In this document: positions 42,167 to 51,089 of the stretch, piece after piece
Position numbering within the stretch: the stretch's first letter is position 1
Layout: each line of letters starts with the position of its first letter
DNA from: CAYTZH01 sp964442285
Lineage (GTDB): Bacteria > Myxococcota_A > UBA9160 > JAFDET01
Length of the DNA: 64,000 nucleotides
NCBI GenBank assembly: GCA_964442285.1
Contig: CAYTZH010000003.1
Coordinates: 62,001-126,000 of the forward strand
Direction: 5' to 3'
Program-made: the position numbers and the translations under genes
The notes under the pieces: generated by a model
The model's database searches: none
The model's input: only the letters and a program-made list of their open reading frames with translations
What the model was told of the DNA's origin: nothing

Positions 42167-43048
42167 CTAGAGGGTGCGCTGGAGGACGTCGAAGGTGCGG
42201 GAGCGGCGGAAGCCCGCCTTCTCGTAGGCGCGGTAGGCGGTGCGGTTGGCCGGCGAAAGCACCAGCAGGGCCGAGCGGCCCCCGGCCTCGAACTGCCGCT
42301 CCAGGGCCCAGGCCACCAGCGCCGTGCCCATGCCGCGGGCCCGCAGCCGCGGCTCGACCCCGACGAAGGCGACCCACACCCGGTTCGGCCAGTGGGTCTC
42401 GAGCTCCACGAAGGCCTGCACGCGGTCGCCATTCCGGGCCACGGCGTGGACGTGGCGGCCGTCGGCCATGCGCGCGGCCATGGACTCGCGCGTCCGGGGC
42501 TCGAAGCCGCAGGCCTCGTAGATCCGCAGCATGGGCTCCAGGTCGGCTTCGCCGGCCGGCTCGAACGCGAGGCCGTGGACGGGGGGGCCGGGCTTGGGCG
42601 CGGTGTCGCAGCGCAGCAGGAAATGCTGGCTGACCGGCCGGAAGCCCTGGCCGGTCAGCAGCGCGTAGCCGGCGCGGTTGCGCGTGCCGATCCCCGCCGA
42701 GACCAGCCGGATCCCGAGCTCTCGTCCGTGGCGGAGGCAGTCGCGCAGCAGCTCGCCGCCCAGGCCGCGCCCCCGCTCGGCCCGCGAGACCACCGGGCAG
42801 AGCAGCCCGGCCAGGGTGCCTCCGGGCTCGCGCAGGAAGCCCGATACGCCCACGGGCTCGCCGACGGCGCCCTCCGCCACCCGCACGTGGTCCGCCGGAT
42901 CCACGCCGAAGCGCTCGAACTCGGCGACGAGCTCCGCCTCGCTCTCCCACATGGGGTTGAGGACGAAGTCGCCTTCACTGCGGGTGCTGGCCGCCACCAG
43001 GGCGGACACCGCGGGGGCGTCGGCGGGGCGGAAGGAACGAACCGGCAT
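42167..43048 (-). CDS. tandem GNAT acetyltransferase, MshD-like layout
   Basis: 293 residues with two GNAT domains. The first has LLCPVVSRAERGRGLGGELL (acetyl-CoA loop about residues 84-103); the second has FVGVEPRLRARGMGTALVAW and ends NRTAYRAYEKAGFRR. Two full domains recall mycothiol synthase, but substrate residues cannot be judged and mycothiol is not expected here. ATG 43048 has AGGAGG upstream, with TATACT further up at about 43070. Confidence 0.85.
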   Translation of the reverse strand: MPVRSFRPADAPAVSALVAASTRSEGDFVLNPMWESEAELVAEFERFGVDPADHVRVAEGAVGEPVGVSGFLREPGGTLAGLLCPVVSRAERGRGLGGELLRDCLRHGRELGIRLVSAGIGTRNRAGYALLTGQGFRPVSQHFLLRCDTAPKPGPPVHGLAFEPAGEADLEPMLRIYEACGFEPRTRESMAARMADGRHVHAVARNGDRVQAFVELETHWPNRVWVAFVGVEPRLRARGMGTALVAWALERQFEAGGRSALLVLSPANRTAYRAYEKAGFRRSRTFDVLQRTL

Positions 43049-43115
43049 CGGAGGCCTCCTGCTCTCCGCAGTATACGTGCCGCCCCCGGGCGTGCCGGGT
43101 GTGGGGGGCGTCGGT

Positions 43116-43145
43116 TTGACACGCGAATCGACACCCGCCTATGCT
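43116..43145 (+). promoter_or_regulatory. sigma-70-type promoter of the alcohol dehydrogenase
   Basis: TTGACA (43116-43121) and TATGCT (43140-43145) are separated by 18 bases, the closest match to a consensus promoter in the window. The start codon is 37 bases further on with a good Shine-Dalgarno, so this gene has a conventional leader. High expression is likely. Confidence 0.65.
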
Positions 43146-43182
43146 TTCGATTCCTTCAAGATTCCAAGGAGAACCCCCCAAC

Positions 43183-44292
43183 ATGGGTTTCAAGGGCAAG
43201 GCGGTCCTCTGCCGCGAGATGAACAAGCCGGTCGTGGTCGAGGAGATCGAGGTCGACGCGCCGCTGCGGAACCAGGTCACGATCCAGATGGAGGCCGTGG
43301 GTGTCTGTCACAGCGATCTCTCGGCCACCAACGGGACCATGCCGATCCCGCTCCCGCTGGTGCTCGGCCACGAGGCCTGCGGCCGCGTCGTCGCCGTGGG
43401 CGAGGGCGTCGAGGGCTACGCCGAGGGCGACAAGATCATCCCCTGCTGGATCCCGAGCTGCGGCCACTGCCGCTTCTGCCAGGAGGGCCGCCCCACCCTG
43501 TGCGACGACTGGATGAAGTCCTTCGTCGGCCCCAAGGACGGCACGATCCCGCGCAAGGACGCGGCGGGCAACCCGCTCTTCGCCTTCTCCGGCGTCGGCG
43601 TCATGTCCGAGTACTCCACGATGCACGTGGACAACCTGATCAAGATCGAGCCCGACGTGCCCTCGGACAAGGCGGCCCTGGTGGGCTGCGGCGTCATGAC
43701 CGGCGTCGGCGGCGCGATCAACCGCGCCAAGGTCATTCCGGGATCGTCCTGCGTCGTGATCGGGGCCGGCGGCGTCGGCCTCAACGTGATCCAGGGCTGC
43801 GCCCTGGCTGGCGCCGAGACGATCATCGCCGTCGACATGGCCGACAACAAGCTCGAGTTCGCCAAGGAGTTCGGCGCCACCCACGCGGTGAACCCGAAGA
43901 GCGACGGGGACCCGGTGGCCAAGGTCAAGGAGCTCACGGGCGGCATCGGCGCCGACTACACCTTCGAGGTGGTGGGTCTCGGGGAGACCATGACCCAGGC
44001 CTACCTGATGGCGCGCAAGGGCGGTACCGCGGTGATGATCGGCGTGCCGAAGTTCGACGTAATGGCGGCCTTCCCGGCGGCCACCATGTTCATGGAGGAG
44101 AAGTCGATCCTGGGCTCGGCCTACGGCTCCGGCTCCCCCAAGACCGACATCCCGCGGCTCATCAAGCTCTATCAGCGCAAGAAGCTGAAGCTCGACGAGC
44201 TGGTGACCCACACCTACTCGATCGACGAGGCGCCCAAGGCCTTCGACGATCTCGAGAAGGGCGTCAACGCCCGCGGCGTGATCACCTTCTGA
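43183..44292 (+). CDS. zinc-dependent alcohol dehydrogenase (MDR, class III-like)
   Basis: 369 residues. Catalytic zinc ligands appear in GVCHSDLS and LVLGHEACGRV; the structural zinc Cys cluster is CGHCRFCQEGRPTLC; the NAD-binding loop is VIGAGGVGLNVIQG. It most resembles the class III/NDMA-dependent-type medium-chain dehydrogenases and oxidises a primary alcohol or thiol adduct. An ATG at 43141 lies in the promoter -10, so ATG 43183 behind AAGGAGAA is the start. Confidence 0.92.
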   Translation: MGFKGKAVLCREMNKPVVVEEIEVDAPLRNQVTIQMEAVGVCHSDLSATNGTMPIPLPLVLGHEACGRVVAVGEGVEGYAEGDKIIPCWIPSCGHCRFCQEGRPTLCDDWMKSFVGPKDGTIPRKDAAGNPLFAFSGVGVMSEYSTMHVDNLIKIEPDVPSDKAALVGCGVMTGVGGAINRAKVIPGSSCVVIGAGGVGLNVIQGCALAGAETIIAVDMADNKLEFAKEFGATHAVNPKSDGDPVAKVKELTGGIGADYTFEVVGLGETMTQAYLMARKGGTAVMIGVPKFDVMAAFPAATMFMEEKSILGSAYGSGSPKTDIPRLIKLYQRKKLKLDELVTHTYSIDEAPKAFDDLEKGVNARGVITF

Positions 44293-44338
44293 CCCCCGAG
44301 CGAAGGCCGGAGCCGTCCGCGCTGATGGACCGGCCGTC

Positions 44339-45940
44339 CTAGGCGGCGGAGGAGCGGCGGCCGACGCGGGCGCGGATGCTCTTGACCAGCCGGCCCAGGT
44401 CGAAGCTGCGGTCGCGCGGGATCTGGAAGTAGTGGTCGCCGTCGTCCTTGAGCAGCAGGTTGACCGTGCGGCCCGCGAGCACGGCCTCCGGCTGCTCGTC
44501 CTCGGCGGGCTCGTGGTCGAGCCGCGCGAAGACCCGCCGCCCGTCGATGCGCAGCAGCGCCACGTGGATCGGCTCGGAGCCCTCCTGGGTGACGTGGATG
44601 GTGGTGGAGGCCTCCACCAGCGCGCGGCCGCCGGAGGGCGGGGGGGCGGCGGCCTCCCGGCTCGCGCGCGGCACGGGCTCGAAGTGGACCCGCGGCGCCT
44701 GCACCGGGTGGCGGGGGCGGGTGCTGCCGCTGGTCTCGAGCAGCGTCACGTAGACGTTGTTGCCCGGGCCGCCGATGGAGTGGGCCAGCCCCACCCGCGC
44801 GCCGCGCACCTGGGCCCGCGGGTTCGGGAAGCGCTCGGTGAGCTGCAGGTAGGTCTCCCCGATCTGGAACAGCCCCGTGCCGCCCACGGGATGCCCGCGC
44901 GCCTTGAGGCCGCCCGAGAGGTTCGTCGGCAGGCTCCCGGCCACGCCCGTGACGGGGTGCTCGAGCGGGTCCAGGGGCTCTGCGCGGGTGGATCCCACCA
45001 GGGCCGACACCGCCTCGTCGGGTTCCACGAGCCCGAGGTCGCCGAGGCTGATCGGGAGCAGGCTGTTGAAGGCGTCGTGGGCCTCCACCACCAGGCCCTC
45101 CACGTCGGTGGGGTCGGCGATGCCCGCCCGCCAGTACGCGATGCGGGCGGCCTGGCGGGTGGCGTCCAGGCAGTCCAGGTCCCTGCGGTCGAGGATCGAG
45201 CTGGTCTCGGTGGCGGAGCCGAGGCCCGCCACCCGGATGGGCTGGGGCCGGGAGGTGAGGATCACCGCGGCGGCCCCGTCGCAGATGGGCGAGCAGTCCT
45301 TGCGGTGGAGCGGGGTGGCCACCGGGAGGTTCTTGGCCTCGTCGAAGTAGGCGGCCAGGGGCTCGGGCCGGCCGTGGAAGGCGGCCAGGGGGTTCTCGGC
45401 GCCCAGGGCATGGGCCCGGAACATGAGCCGCGCGAGCATCTCCGGGACGTCCCGCCCCCGGAGCTTCCGCTCCCGAATCCAGGCCTGGCTCACCAGGGCG
45501 ATCAGCGCCGGCATCGTGAAGCCGAAGCGCCGCTCCACCGGGTCGACGGTCTTCGACATGATGGTGGTCGCCATCTGGGTCGTGACCGTCTTCATGCGCT
45601 CGCCGGCCAGGACCAGCACGCTCTCGCACTCGCCCGACGCGATCTTGTAGCAGGCCTCGTGGAAGGCGGCGGCGCCCGACGAGGAGGCCGTCTCGCTGCG
45701 GACCGCGGGGATGCCCGTGAGGCCCAGCCGATCGGCCACCTTGGCGGCGATGTTGGCCCGGTTCTCGAAGTCCTCCGCGCCCATGATGCCCAGCTGGAGG
45801 GCGTCGAAACGATGCACGGGACAGTCCACCAGGGCCCGCTCGAAGGCCTGGGTGAAGAGATCGAACGCGCTGGCGAAGATGCGCCCCGTGAGGTCCACCT
45901 TGGTGAGGCCGACCCCCGCGACGTAGACCTCCTTGGGCAT
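44339..45940 (-). CDS. thiolase-fold (SCP-x like) protein lacking catalytic cysteines, with C-terminal OB-type extension
   Basis: 533 residues. Residues 1 to about 400 are a thiolase fold (MPKEVYVAGVGLTKVDLTGR, GERMKTVTTQ, LKARGHPVGGTGLFQIGE with the His motif). At the nucleophile position the usual ACxSG reads TASSSGA, and at the second active-site Cys (CxGG) it reads HSIGGPG, so both cysteines are Ser. The last 110 residues look like the OB-fold of DUF35 proteins (ALVEASTTIHVTQEG, RVFARLDHEP). Cysteine-less thiolase homologues such as Ltp2 act as retro-aldolases with a DUF35 partner in steroid side-chain breakdown. A similar aldolase or binding role is inferred. An AGGAGG precedes ATG 45940. 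Confidence 0.8.
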   Translation of the reverse strand: MPKEVYVAGVGLTKVDLTGRIFASAFDLFTQAFERALVDCPVHRFDALQLGIMGAEDFENRANIAAKVADRLGLTGIPAVRSETASSSGAAAFHEACYKIASGECESVLVLAGERMKTVTTQMATTIMSKTVDPVERRFGFTMPALIALVSQAWIRERKLRGRDVPEMLARLMFRAHALGAENPLAAFHGRPEPLAAYFDEAKNLPVATPLHRKDCSPICDGAAAVILTSRPQPIRVAGLGSATETSSILDRRDLDCLDATRQAARIAYWRAGIADPTDVEGLVVEAHDAFNSLLPISLGDLGLVEPDEAVSALVGSTRAEPLDPLEHPVTGVAGSLPTNLSGGLKARGHPVGGTGLFQIGETYLQLTERFPNPRAQVRGARVGLAHSIGGPGNNVYVTLLETSGSTRPRHPVQAPRVHFEPVPRASREAAAPPPSGGRALVEASTTIHVTQEGSEPIHVALLRIDGRRVFARLDHEPAEDEQPEAVLAGRTVNLLLKDDGDHYFQIPRDRSFDLGRLVKSIRARVGRRSSAA

Positions 45941-45985
45941 CGCCTCCTACGATAGCCTAGGCCCCGGAGCCCCAAGGAGAGACCC

Positions 45986-47695
45986 ATGCGTCGCCTCGTG
46001 TTCGCGGTGTTGCTCGTGGCCGTCCTGTTCGCGGCGGTCCTGCTCTACGGCCGGCGGGGGCCCGCCGTGGAGGCGGGCAGCACGCTGGTCGTCGACATCC
46101 AGGGCAGCTACGTCGAGGCGGCGGAGCCCGCCCTCCTCGACCGGGTCCTGGGCGATGCCGGGGTCCCCCTGCTCCGCCTCTACGGGCTGCTCCGCAAGGC
46201 CGAGCGCGACCCGCGCATCGCGGCCGTCGTGCTCCGCATCCGCCCCACCCGGTTCGGCTGGGCCAAGGCCCAGGAGATCCGCGATGCAGTCGGGCGCCTG
46301 CGCGCGGCGCGGAAGAAGGTGGTGGCCTACCTGGAGGTGGAGCCCATCGGCGCCAACCGCGAGTACTACGTGGCCAGCGCGGCCGACGCGGTCTACGTCT
46401 CGCCGGGCACCCGGGTGCCCTTCGTGGGGCTGGCCGCCGAGTACCTCTTCCTGGGCGGGCTCTTCGACAAGGCCGGCATCGACATCGAGATGGAGCGGGT
46501 GGGCCCCCACAAGACGGCCGGCGACCTGTTCACCGCCCGGGAGCTCTCCGACGCCGCCCGGGAGATGGGCAACTGGCTGCTCGACTCCGTGGAGGACCAG
46601 TACCTCTCGGCCATCGTCGAGTCCCGCGGCGTGAAGATGTCCGACCTGCTCGATGCCATCGCCTCGGCGGCCACCCACCCCGAGGACCTGGAGGCCCGGG
46701 GGCTCATCGACGGCACCCGCTTCTTCGCCGAGATCACCGATTCGCTCGGCGGTCCCGTGATCGAGGCCGACCGCTATGCGGCGGTCGACCCGGCCCGGGT
46801 GGGCTTCGACCCGGTGGCCCGGGTGGCCCTGGTCTACGGCAGCGGCAACGTGGTCACCGGGGAGGCCCCCCGCTCCGGAGGCCCGCGCCTGGCCTCGGTG
46901 ACCGTGTCCAAGGCCCTGGAGAAGGCCGCCGCCGACCCCGAGATCGACGCGATCCTGTTCCGGATCGACAGCCCGGGCGGCTCCGCCCTGGCCTCGGACC
47001 TGGTCTGGAACGCCACCCGGCGCGCCCGCGAGAAGAAGCCCGTGGTGGTGTCCTTCTCGGACGTGGCCGCGTCGGGGGGGTACTACGTGGCCTGCGGCGC
47101 CGACGCGATCGTCGCCCAGCCGGCGACGATCACCGGCTCGATCGGGGTGATCCTGCTGCGGCCGGTGGTGGCGCGGCTCTACGAGAAGCTGGAGATCGGC
47201 AGCGACGCGCTCCTGCGCGGCCCCTATGCGGACATCTACACCCTCTCCCGGCCGGCCTCTCCGGCGACCCGGGCCTGGCTCGGCGAGGAGGTGGAGCGCA
47301 CCTACCAGCTCTTCCTCGACCGGGTCGTGGCGGGTCGCGGCCTGAAGCGGGAGGCCGTGGACGCCGCCGGCCGGGGCCGCGTCTGGACCGGCGCCCAGGC
47401 GGCCGACCTGGGCCTCGTCGACCGCCTCGGGGGCTATTACGCGGCCGTGGCCGTGGTGCGGGAGAAGCTCGGGCTCGAGCCCGACGCGGACCTCTCCCTC
47501 ACGGTCTATCCGCCCCCGAAGCCCCTGACCGCCCAGCTGGCCGAGATGCTCCAGGGCGTGCGGGTCGGGGTCGGGGACGGTCTGCCCCTGGCCCTGCCGC
47601 TTCCGGACGGGGCCCGGACCCTGCTCTCGTGGCTGCGCGACCTGCCGGCGGGCGCGCCGCTGCTGCTTCCCTCCGCCGTGATCCGGATCCACTGA
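45986..47695 (+). CDS. sppA: signal peptide peptidase SppA, long form
   Basis: 569 residues with an N-terminal membrane anchor (VFAVLLVAVLFAAVLLYG) and two ClpP-like halves. The catalytic Lys is expected in RVGPHKTAGD of the first half, and the nucleophile is Ser363 in SDVAASGGYYVACGAD, followed by ATITGSIGVILL. It degrades cleaved signal peptides in the inner membrane. AAGGAG is 8 bases before ATG 45986. It heads a run with the next two genes. Confidence 0.93.
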   Translation: MRRLVFAVLLVAVLFAAVLLYGRRGPAVEAGSTLVVDIQGSYVEAAEPALLDRVLGDAGVPLLRLYGLLRKAERDPRIAAVVLRIRPTRFGWAKAQEIRDAVGRLRAARKKVVAYLEVEPIGANREYYVASAADAVYVSPGTRVPFVGLAAEYLFLGGLFDKAGIDIEMERVGPHKTAGDLFTARELSDAAREMGNWLLDSVEDQYLSAIVESRGVKMSDLLDAIASAATHPEDLEARGLIDGTRFFAEITDSLGGPVIEADRYAAVDPARVGFDPVARVALVYGSGNVVTGEAPRSGGPRLASVTVSKALEKAAADPEIDAILFRIDSPGGSALASDLVWNATRRAREKKPVVVSFSDVAASGGYYVACGADAIVAQPATITGSIGVILLRPVVARLYEKLEIGSDALLRGPYADIYTLSRPASPATRAWLGEEVERTYQLFLDRVVAGRGLKREAVDAAGRGRVWTGAQAADLGLVDRLGGYYAAVAVVREKLGLEPDADLSLTVYPPPKPLTAQLAEMLQGVRVGVGDGLPLALPLPDGARTLLSWLRDLPAGAPLLLPSAVIRIH

Positions 47696-47698
47696 GCC

Positions 47699-48127
47699 AT
47701 GCGATTGGAGAAGCGGTTCCGAGTCCGCTGCGCCCGGGACGAGGTCGTGGAGGTCGTCGCCAGGGACGACACCCTGGTGGAGCTCTTTCCCGAGAGCGAG
47801 ACCGAGATCGTGGAGCACAAGGGCGATCGCAAGACCACCCGCACCCGCTACCGCGCCCTGGGGCGGGAAGGCGTCGCCACCTTCCACTTCGACTTCCTGA
47901 TGGACGGCAACGTCCGCTTCGAGAAGGTCTGCGACGGAAACGTCTGGAAGCAGCTCCGCGGCCAGCTCTCCTTCGAGGAGCAGGGTGAGCACACCCGGGT
48001 CTCGATCGAGATGGACGGCGCCACCAAGCGCTTCGTGCCGGAGTTCACCATCCGGGGACCGATGCAGGACCAGCTCGACGGCATGGCGGAGGCGCTGCGG
48101 GTCCGCCTGGAGTCGGAGCCGGCATGA
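47699..48127 (+). CDS. SRPBCC-type (DUF2505-like) small protein
   Basis: 142 residues with alternating beta strands and a long C-terminal helix (PMQDQLDGMAEALRVRLE), consistent with the START/SRPBCC fold that binds hydrophobic ligands. Family assignment is from the overall pattern only. It begins 3 bases after sppA and overlaps the next gene by 4 bases (ATGA). Confidence 0.6.
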   Translation: MRLEKRFRVRCARDEVVEVVARDDTLVELFPESETEIVEHKGDRKTTRTRYRALGREGVATFHFDFLMDGNVRFEKVCDGNVWKQLRGQLSFEEQGEHTRVSIEMDGATKRFVPEFTIRGPMQDQLDGMAEALRVRLESEPA

Positions 48128-48942
48128 CCCTCGAGGCGCGGGACGGCGTCCGCCTGTACGCGGAGGCCCACGGCGACGGGCCGCCGGTGGCGCTCTCCTG
48201 CGGCTACACGACCACCTGCGAGAACTTCCGCCCCCAGGTCGAGCCGCTGGTCGCGGCGGGCTTCCGCATCGTGCTCTGGGACTACCGGGGCCACGGTCGC
48301 TCCGCCGCGCCCGCCGACCCCGCCGGCTACACCATGGACGCGGTGCTCGACGACCTGGGGCGGGTCCTGGACTGGGCGGCGCCCGGGCAGCCGGCCATCG
48401 TGGGTGGCCTCTCCCTGGGCGGCCTGGTGTCGCTCCACTTCGCCCTGGCCCGGCCCGAGCGGGTCCGGGCCCTGCTGCTGATCGACAGCGGGCCCGGCTT
48501 CAAGAATCCCCACGCCGCCGAGCGCTGGGCCCGACAGGTGGAGAGGACGGCCCAGCTGCTGGAGACCCGGGGTTTCGCGCCTCTGCTCGAGGGGCCGGCG
48601 GCGTCCACCACCCTCGGCCGGCAGCCCGAGCGGCCCGGGGCCCGCCACGCCGCCCAGGCGATCGCGGCCCAGGACGCGCGCGCCGTGGCCGAGTTCGGCC
48701 GCCGGGTGGCGGGGCCGGCGCCCTCGGTGATCGATCGGCTGGGGGAGATCGAGGTGCCGGCCCTGGTGCTCGTCGGCGAGGAGGACGAGGCGTACCGCCG
48801 CGCGGCCGACGTCATGGCGGCGCGCCTGCCGAAGGCCACGTCCGTGGTGGTCCCCGGCGCCGGTCACATCGTCAACCTCGAGGAGCCCGAGGCCTTCGAC
48901 CGGGCGCTGCTGCGCTTCCTGCGCGAGTTGCCGGAAGGTTGA
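48124..48942 (+). CDS. alpha/beta hydrolase
   Basis: 272 residues, classical fold. The oxyanion segment is ALSCGYTTTCEN, then WDYRGHGRS, the nucleophile in GGLSLGG, the acid in LVGEEDEAY and His in GAGHIVNLEEP. A small cap lies between. The substrate is unknown, probably a lactone or ester. The ATG overlaps the SRPBCC stop. Confidence 0.88.
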   Translation: MTLEARDGVRLYAEAHGDGPPVALSCGYTTTCENFRPQVEPLVAAGFRIVLWDYRGHGRSAAPADPAGYTMDAVLDDLGRVLDWAAPGQPAIVGGLSLGGLVSLHFALARPERVRALLLIDSGPGFKNPHAAERWARQVERTAQLLETRGFAPLLEGPAASTTLGRQPERPGARHAAQAIAAQDARAVAEFGRRVAGPAPSVIDRLGEIEVPALVLVGEEDEAYRRAADVMAARLPKATSVVVPGAGHIVNLEEPEAFDRALLRFLRELPEG

Positions 48943-49001
48943 GCCGGGATCGGGAGGACCGGCAAGGCGGGAGTCCCCCCGGGGAAGACCTGCCCGGTCC
49001 C

Positions 49002-49646
49002 GTGCTGCCCGATCCCTCCTGGATCGCGCGAGACCTTTCTGATCCCGGCGAGTTGGAACAGCGTGTGGACCCCGGCGCAGCGGCGGAGGACGACGACGTC
49101 CGTCTCATGCTGGCCTTGCGGGGCGGCGACGCGAGCGCCTTCGATGTCCTCTTCGACCGCTGGGCCTCTCGTCTCCTCCGCTACCTGGAGCGGATGCTGC
49201 GCGACCGGGAGCAGGCGGAGGAGCTGGTGCAGGAGGCGTTCGTCCGTGTGTACCGCGCCCGGGAGAGCTACGAGCCCCAGGCCCGGTTCTCGACCTGGCT
49301 CTACCGGATTGCGACGAACCTGGCGCTGAACGAGCTGCGTCGACCCCGGCGGCGCCACGTGCACGAGAGCACGGACGACGACGAGCGCCGACTCGAGCCG
49401 GTGTCCGAGGGACCGGGCGCCGACGCCGTCGCGGACGCGCGCCGGCAGACCGCGGACGTCGACCGGGCCCTGGCGGAGCTGCCCGAGCGCCAGCGCACGG
49501 CGCTGTGGCTGGCCGCCGTCGAGGGCCTGTCCTACGCCGAGGTGGCGGCTGCGCTGTCGACCAGCGAGTCGTCGGTCAAGGCCCTGGTGCACCGGGCACG
49601 TGCCGCGCTGGCGAAGCGCCTGGCACCCACGGAGGAGAACGCGTGA
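49002..49646 (+). CDS. ECF (sigma-70 region 2/4) sigma factor
   Basis: 214 residues. Region 2 is AFDVLFDRWASRLLRYLERM to RFSTWLYRIATNLALNELRR, and region 4 is LAELPERQRTALWLAAVEGLSYAEVAAALSTSESSVKALVHRAR. An acidic linker (ESTDDDERRLEP) joins them. GTG 49002 is preferred, though GTG 49063 is possible. It is coupled by GTGA to the anti-sigma gene, so it is presumably held inactive until an envelope signal arrives. Confidence 0.92.
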   Translation: MLPDPSWIARDLSDPGELEQRVDPGAAAEDDDVRLMLALRGGDASAFDVLFDRWASRLLRYLERMLRDREQAEELVQEAFVRVYRARESYEPQARFSTWLYRIATNLALNELRRPRRRHVHESTDDDERRLEPVSEGPGADAVADARRQTADVDRALAELPERQRTALWLAAVEGLSYAEVAAALSTSESSVKALVHRARAALAKRLAPTEENA

Positions 49647-50434
49647 GCGAGCCGACCGATCCCCGCGCCCTGGACGAGACCCTGGAGGCCGAGCTCTCCG
49701 CGCTGCTCGACGGCGAGCTCGAGCCGGGCCGGGCCGCCGCGCTGCGCGAGCTGGTGGCCCGCTCGCCCGAGGTGGCCGAGCGTCTGCGCGCTCTGGAGGC
49801 GGTGGGGCAGGCCCTGCGCGCGATTCCGGAGCCGAGGGTCTCCTCGGGAGTGCGCGCGCGCATGCGGGCGCGGATCCGCGCGGAGGACGCCGCGGGCGTC
49901 CCGCGGGCCGAGACGGAACCCGACCCGCGGCGCGCCCTGCCGCGCCGGCCGGGCCGCGCGTCGGCCCCCCGTCGTCGTCGCGGTCTCTGGGGCGCGGTAG
50001 CCGCGGCCACCGCGGCGGCCGCCGCCCTGGCCCTCTGGCTCGCGCCGCGCCCGGAGCTCGGCGGACCGCCGAGGGGACCGTCGATCGCCGAGCTGTCGCC
50101 CGAGCCGACTCCGGTGGCTCCCGAGGAGCCGGCCGCGCCGGAGTCGACCGCGGTGGCGGAGGCCACGCCGCCCGAGCCCGCCTCCGAGCCGCCCGATCTC
50201 GAGCCCGAGCTGATGGTGGCCCTGGCCGATCCCGAGCCGCCCGAGACGCTGGCGCCCCGGGAGCTCCTGCCGGCGCCGGAGCCGCCATCGGCCAAGCCCC
50301 GGACGGCCGCCTCGGAGCTCGAGGCCAGCGACGACGAGCTCCTCCTCGCCATGGAGATCCCGACCGACGATCTCCCCCTGGTGGAGGCCCTCGATCTGCT
50401 GCTGGCGCTCGAGGAGACCGAGGGTCGGGGGTGA
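49643..50434 (+). CDS. putative anti-sigma factor, one membrane helix
   Basis: 263 residues. The first 80 residues (LEAELSALLDGELEPGRAAALRELVARSP) match the anti-sigma domain that caps ECF factors, without a zinc-binding HxxxCxxC. One membrane helix is at about 114-132 (GLWGAVAAATAAAAALALWLA), and a Pro/Glu-rich periplasmic part follows. Position right after the ECF gene supports the call. Confidence 0.8.
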   Translation: MSEPTDPRALDETLEAELSALLDGELEPGRAAALRELVARSPEVAERLRALEAVGQALRAIPEPRVSSGVRARMRARIRAEDAAGVPRAETEPDPRRALPRRPGRASAPRRRRGLWGAVAAATAAAAALALWLAPRPELGGPPRGPSIAELSPEPTPVAPEEPAAPESTAVAEATPPEPASEPPDLEPELMVALADPEPPETLAPRELLPAPEPPSAKPRTAASELEASDDELLLAMEIPTDDLPLVEALDLLLALEETEGRG

Positions 50435-50438
50435 GCGG

Positions 50439-51080
50439 GTGACGCGACGCCGCTTCCTGCTGCTGCTCGGGCTGCTCGCGGTGGCCCTCGGCCTGGCCGG
50501 GCCGCCCGCTGCGCGCGCCGAAGACGAGCGCGATCGCCGCGCGGAGCGCTGGCGTCGACTCTCGCCCGAGGAGCGGCAGCGCGTGCGGGAGCGCTGGCAG
50601 CGCATGACGCCCGAGGAGCGTCGCGCGGCCCGGGAGCGGCTGCGCCGGCTCGACGCCGAGGAGCGTCGCGCCCTGCGCGATCGCCGCGCCCGCGAGCGCG
50701 CCGAGCGCCGGGCCGAGCGCGAGCGACAGCAGCGGATCGAGCGGGAGGTGCGTCGGGAGCGCCGCGAGGCCGAGCGCATGCGCCGGCGCTGGCGCGACGC
50801 TTCACCGGAGGAGCGGGAGGCCCTGCGCCGCCGCTATCGCGACCTCCAGCCCGACGAGCGGGAGGCGGTGCGCCAGCGGATCCGGCGTCTGCGGGAGCTG
50901 AACCGGGAGGAGCGCGAGCGCCTGGAGCGGAACGCGGAGCGCTGGCGCGGTCTCTCTCCCGAGGAGCGCGAGCGCCTCCGCGAGCGCTGGCAGGGCCTCT
51001 CGCCCGCGGAGCGGGATGCGCTGCGCCAGCGCTATCGCGAGGAGCAGGGGGCGTTGGGCGGGGACGATCCCCCGCGATAG
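50439..51080 (+). CDS. DUF3106-type exported coiled protein
   Basis: 213 residues. The signal peptide is FLLLLGLLAVALGLAGPPAARA. The mature part is almost entirely Arg/Glu with a repeating phrase of the kind LSPEERQRVRERWQRM, seen five or six times, as in DUF3106 proteins that often sit beside ECF/anti-sigma pairs. It may be a periplasmic sensor or chaperone of CpxP/Spy-like character. GTG 50439 starts 4 bases after the anti-sigma stop. Confidence 0.8.
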   Translation: MTRRRFLLLLGLLAVALGLAGPPAARAEDERDRRAERWRRLSPEERQRVRERWQRMTPEERRAARERLRRLDAEERRALRDRRARERAERRAERERQQRIEREVRRERREAERMRRRWRDASPEEREALRRRYRDLQPDEREAVRQRIRRLRELNREERERLERNAERWRGLSPEERERLRERWQGLSPAERDALRQRYREEQGALGGDDPPR

Positions 51081-51089
51081 TCTCGCCGC

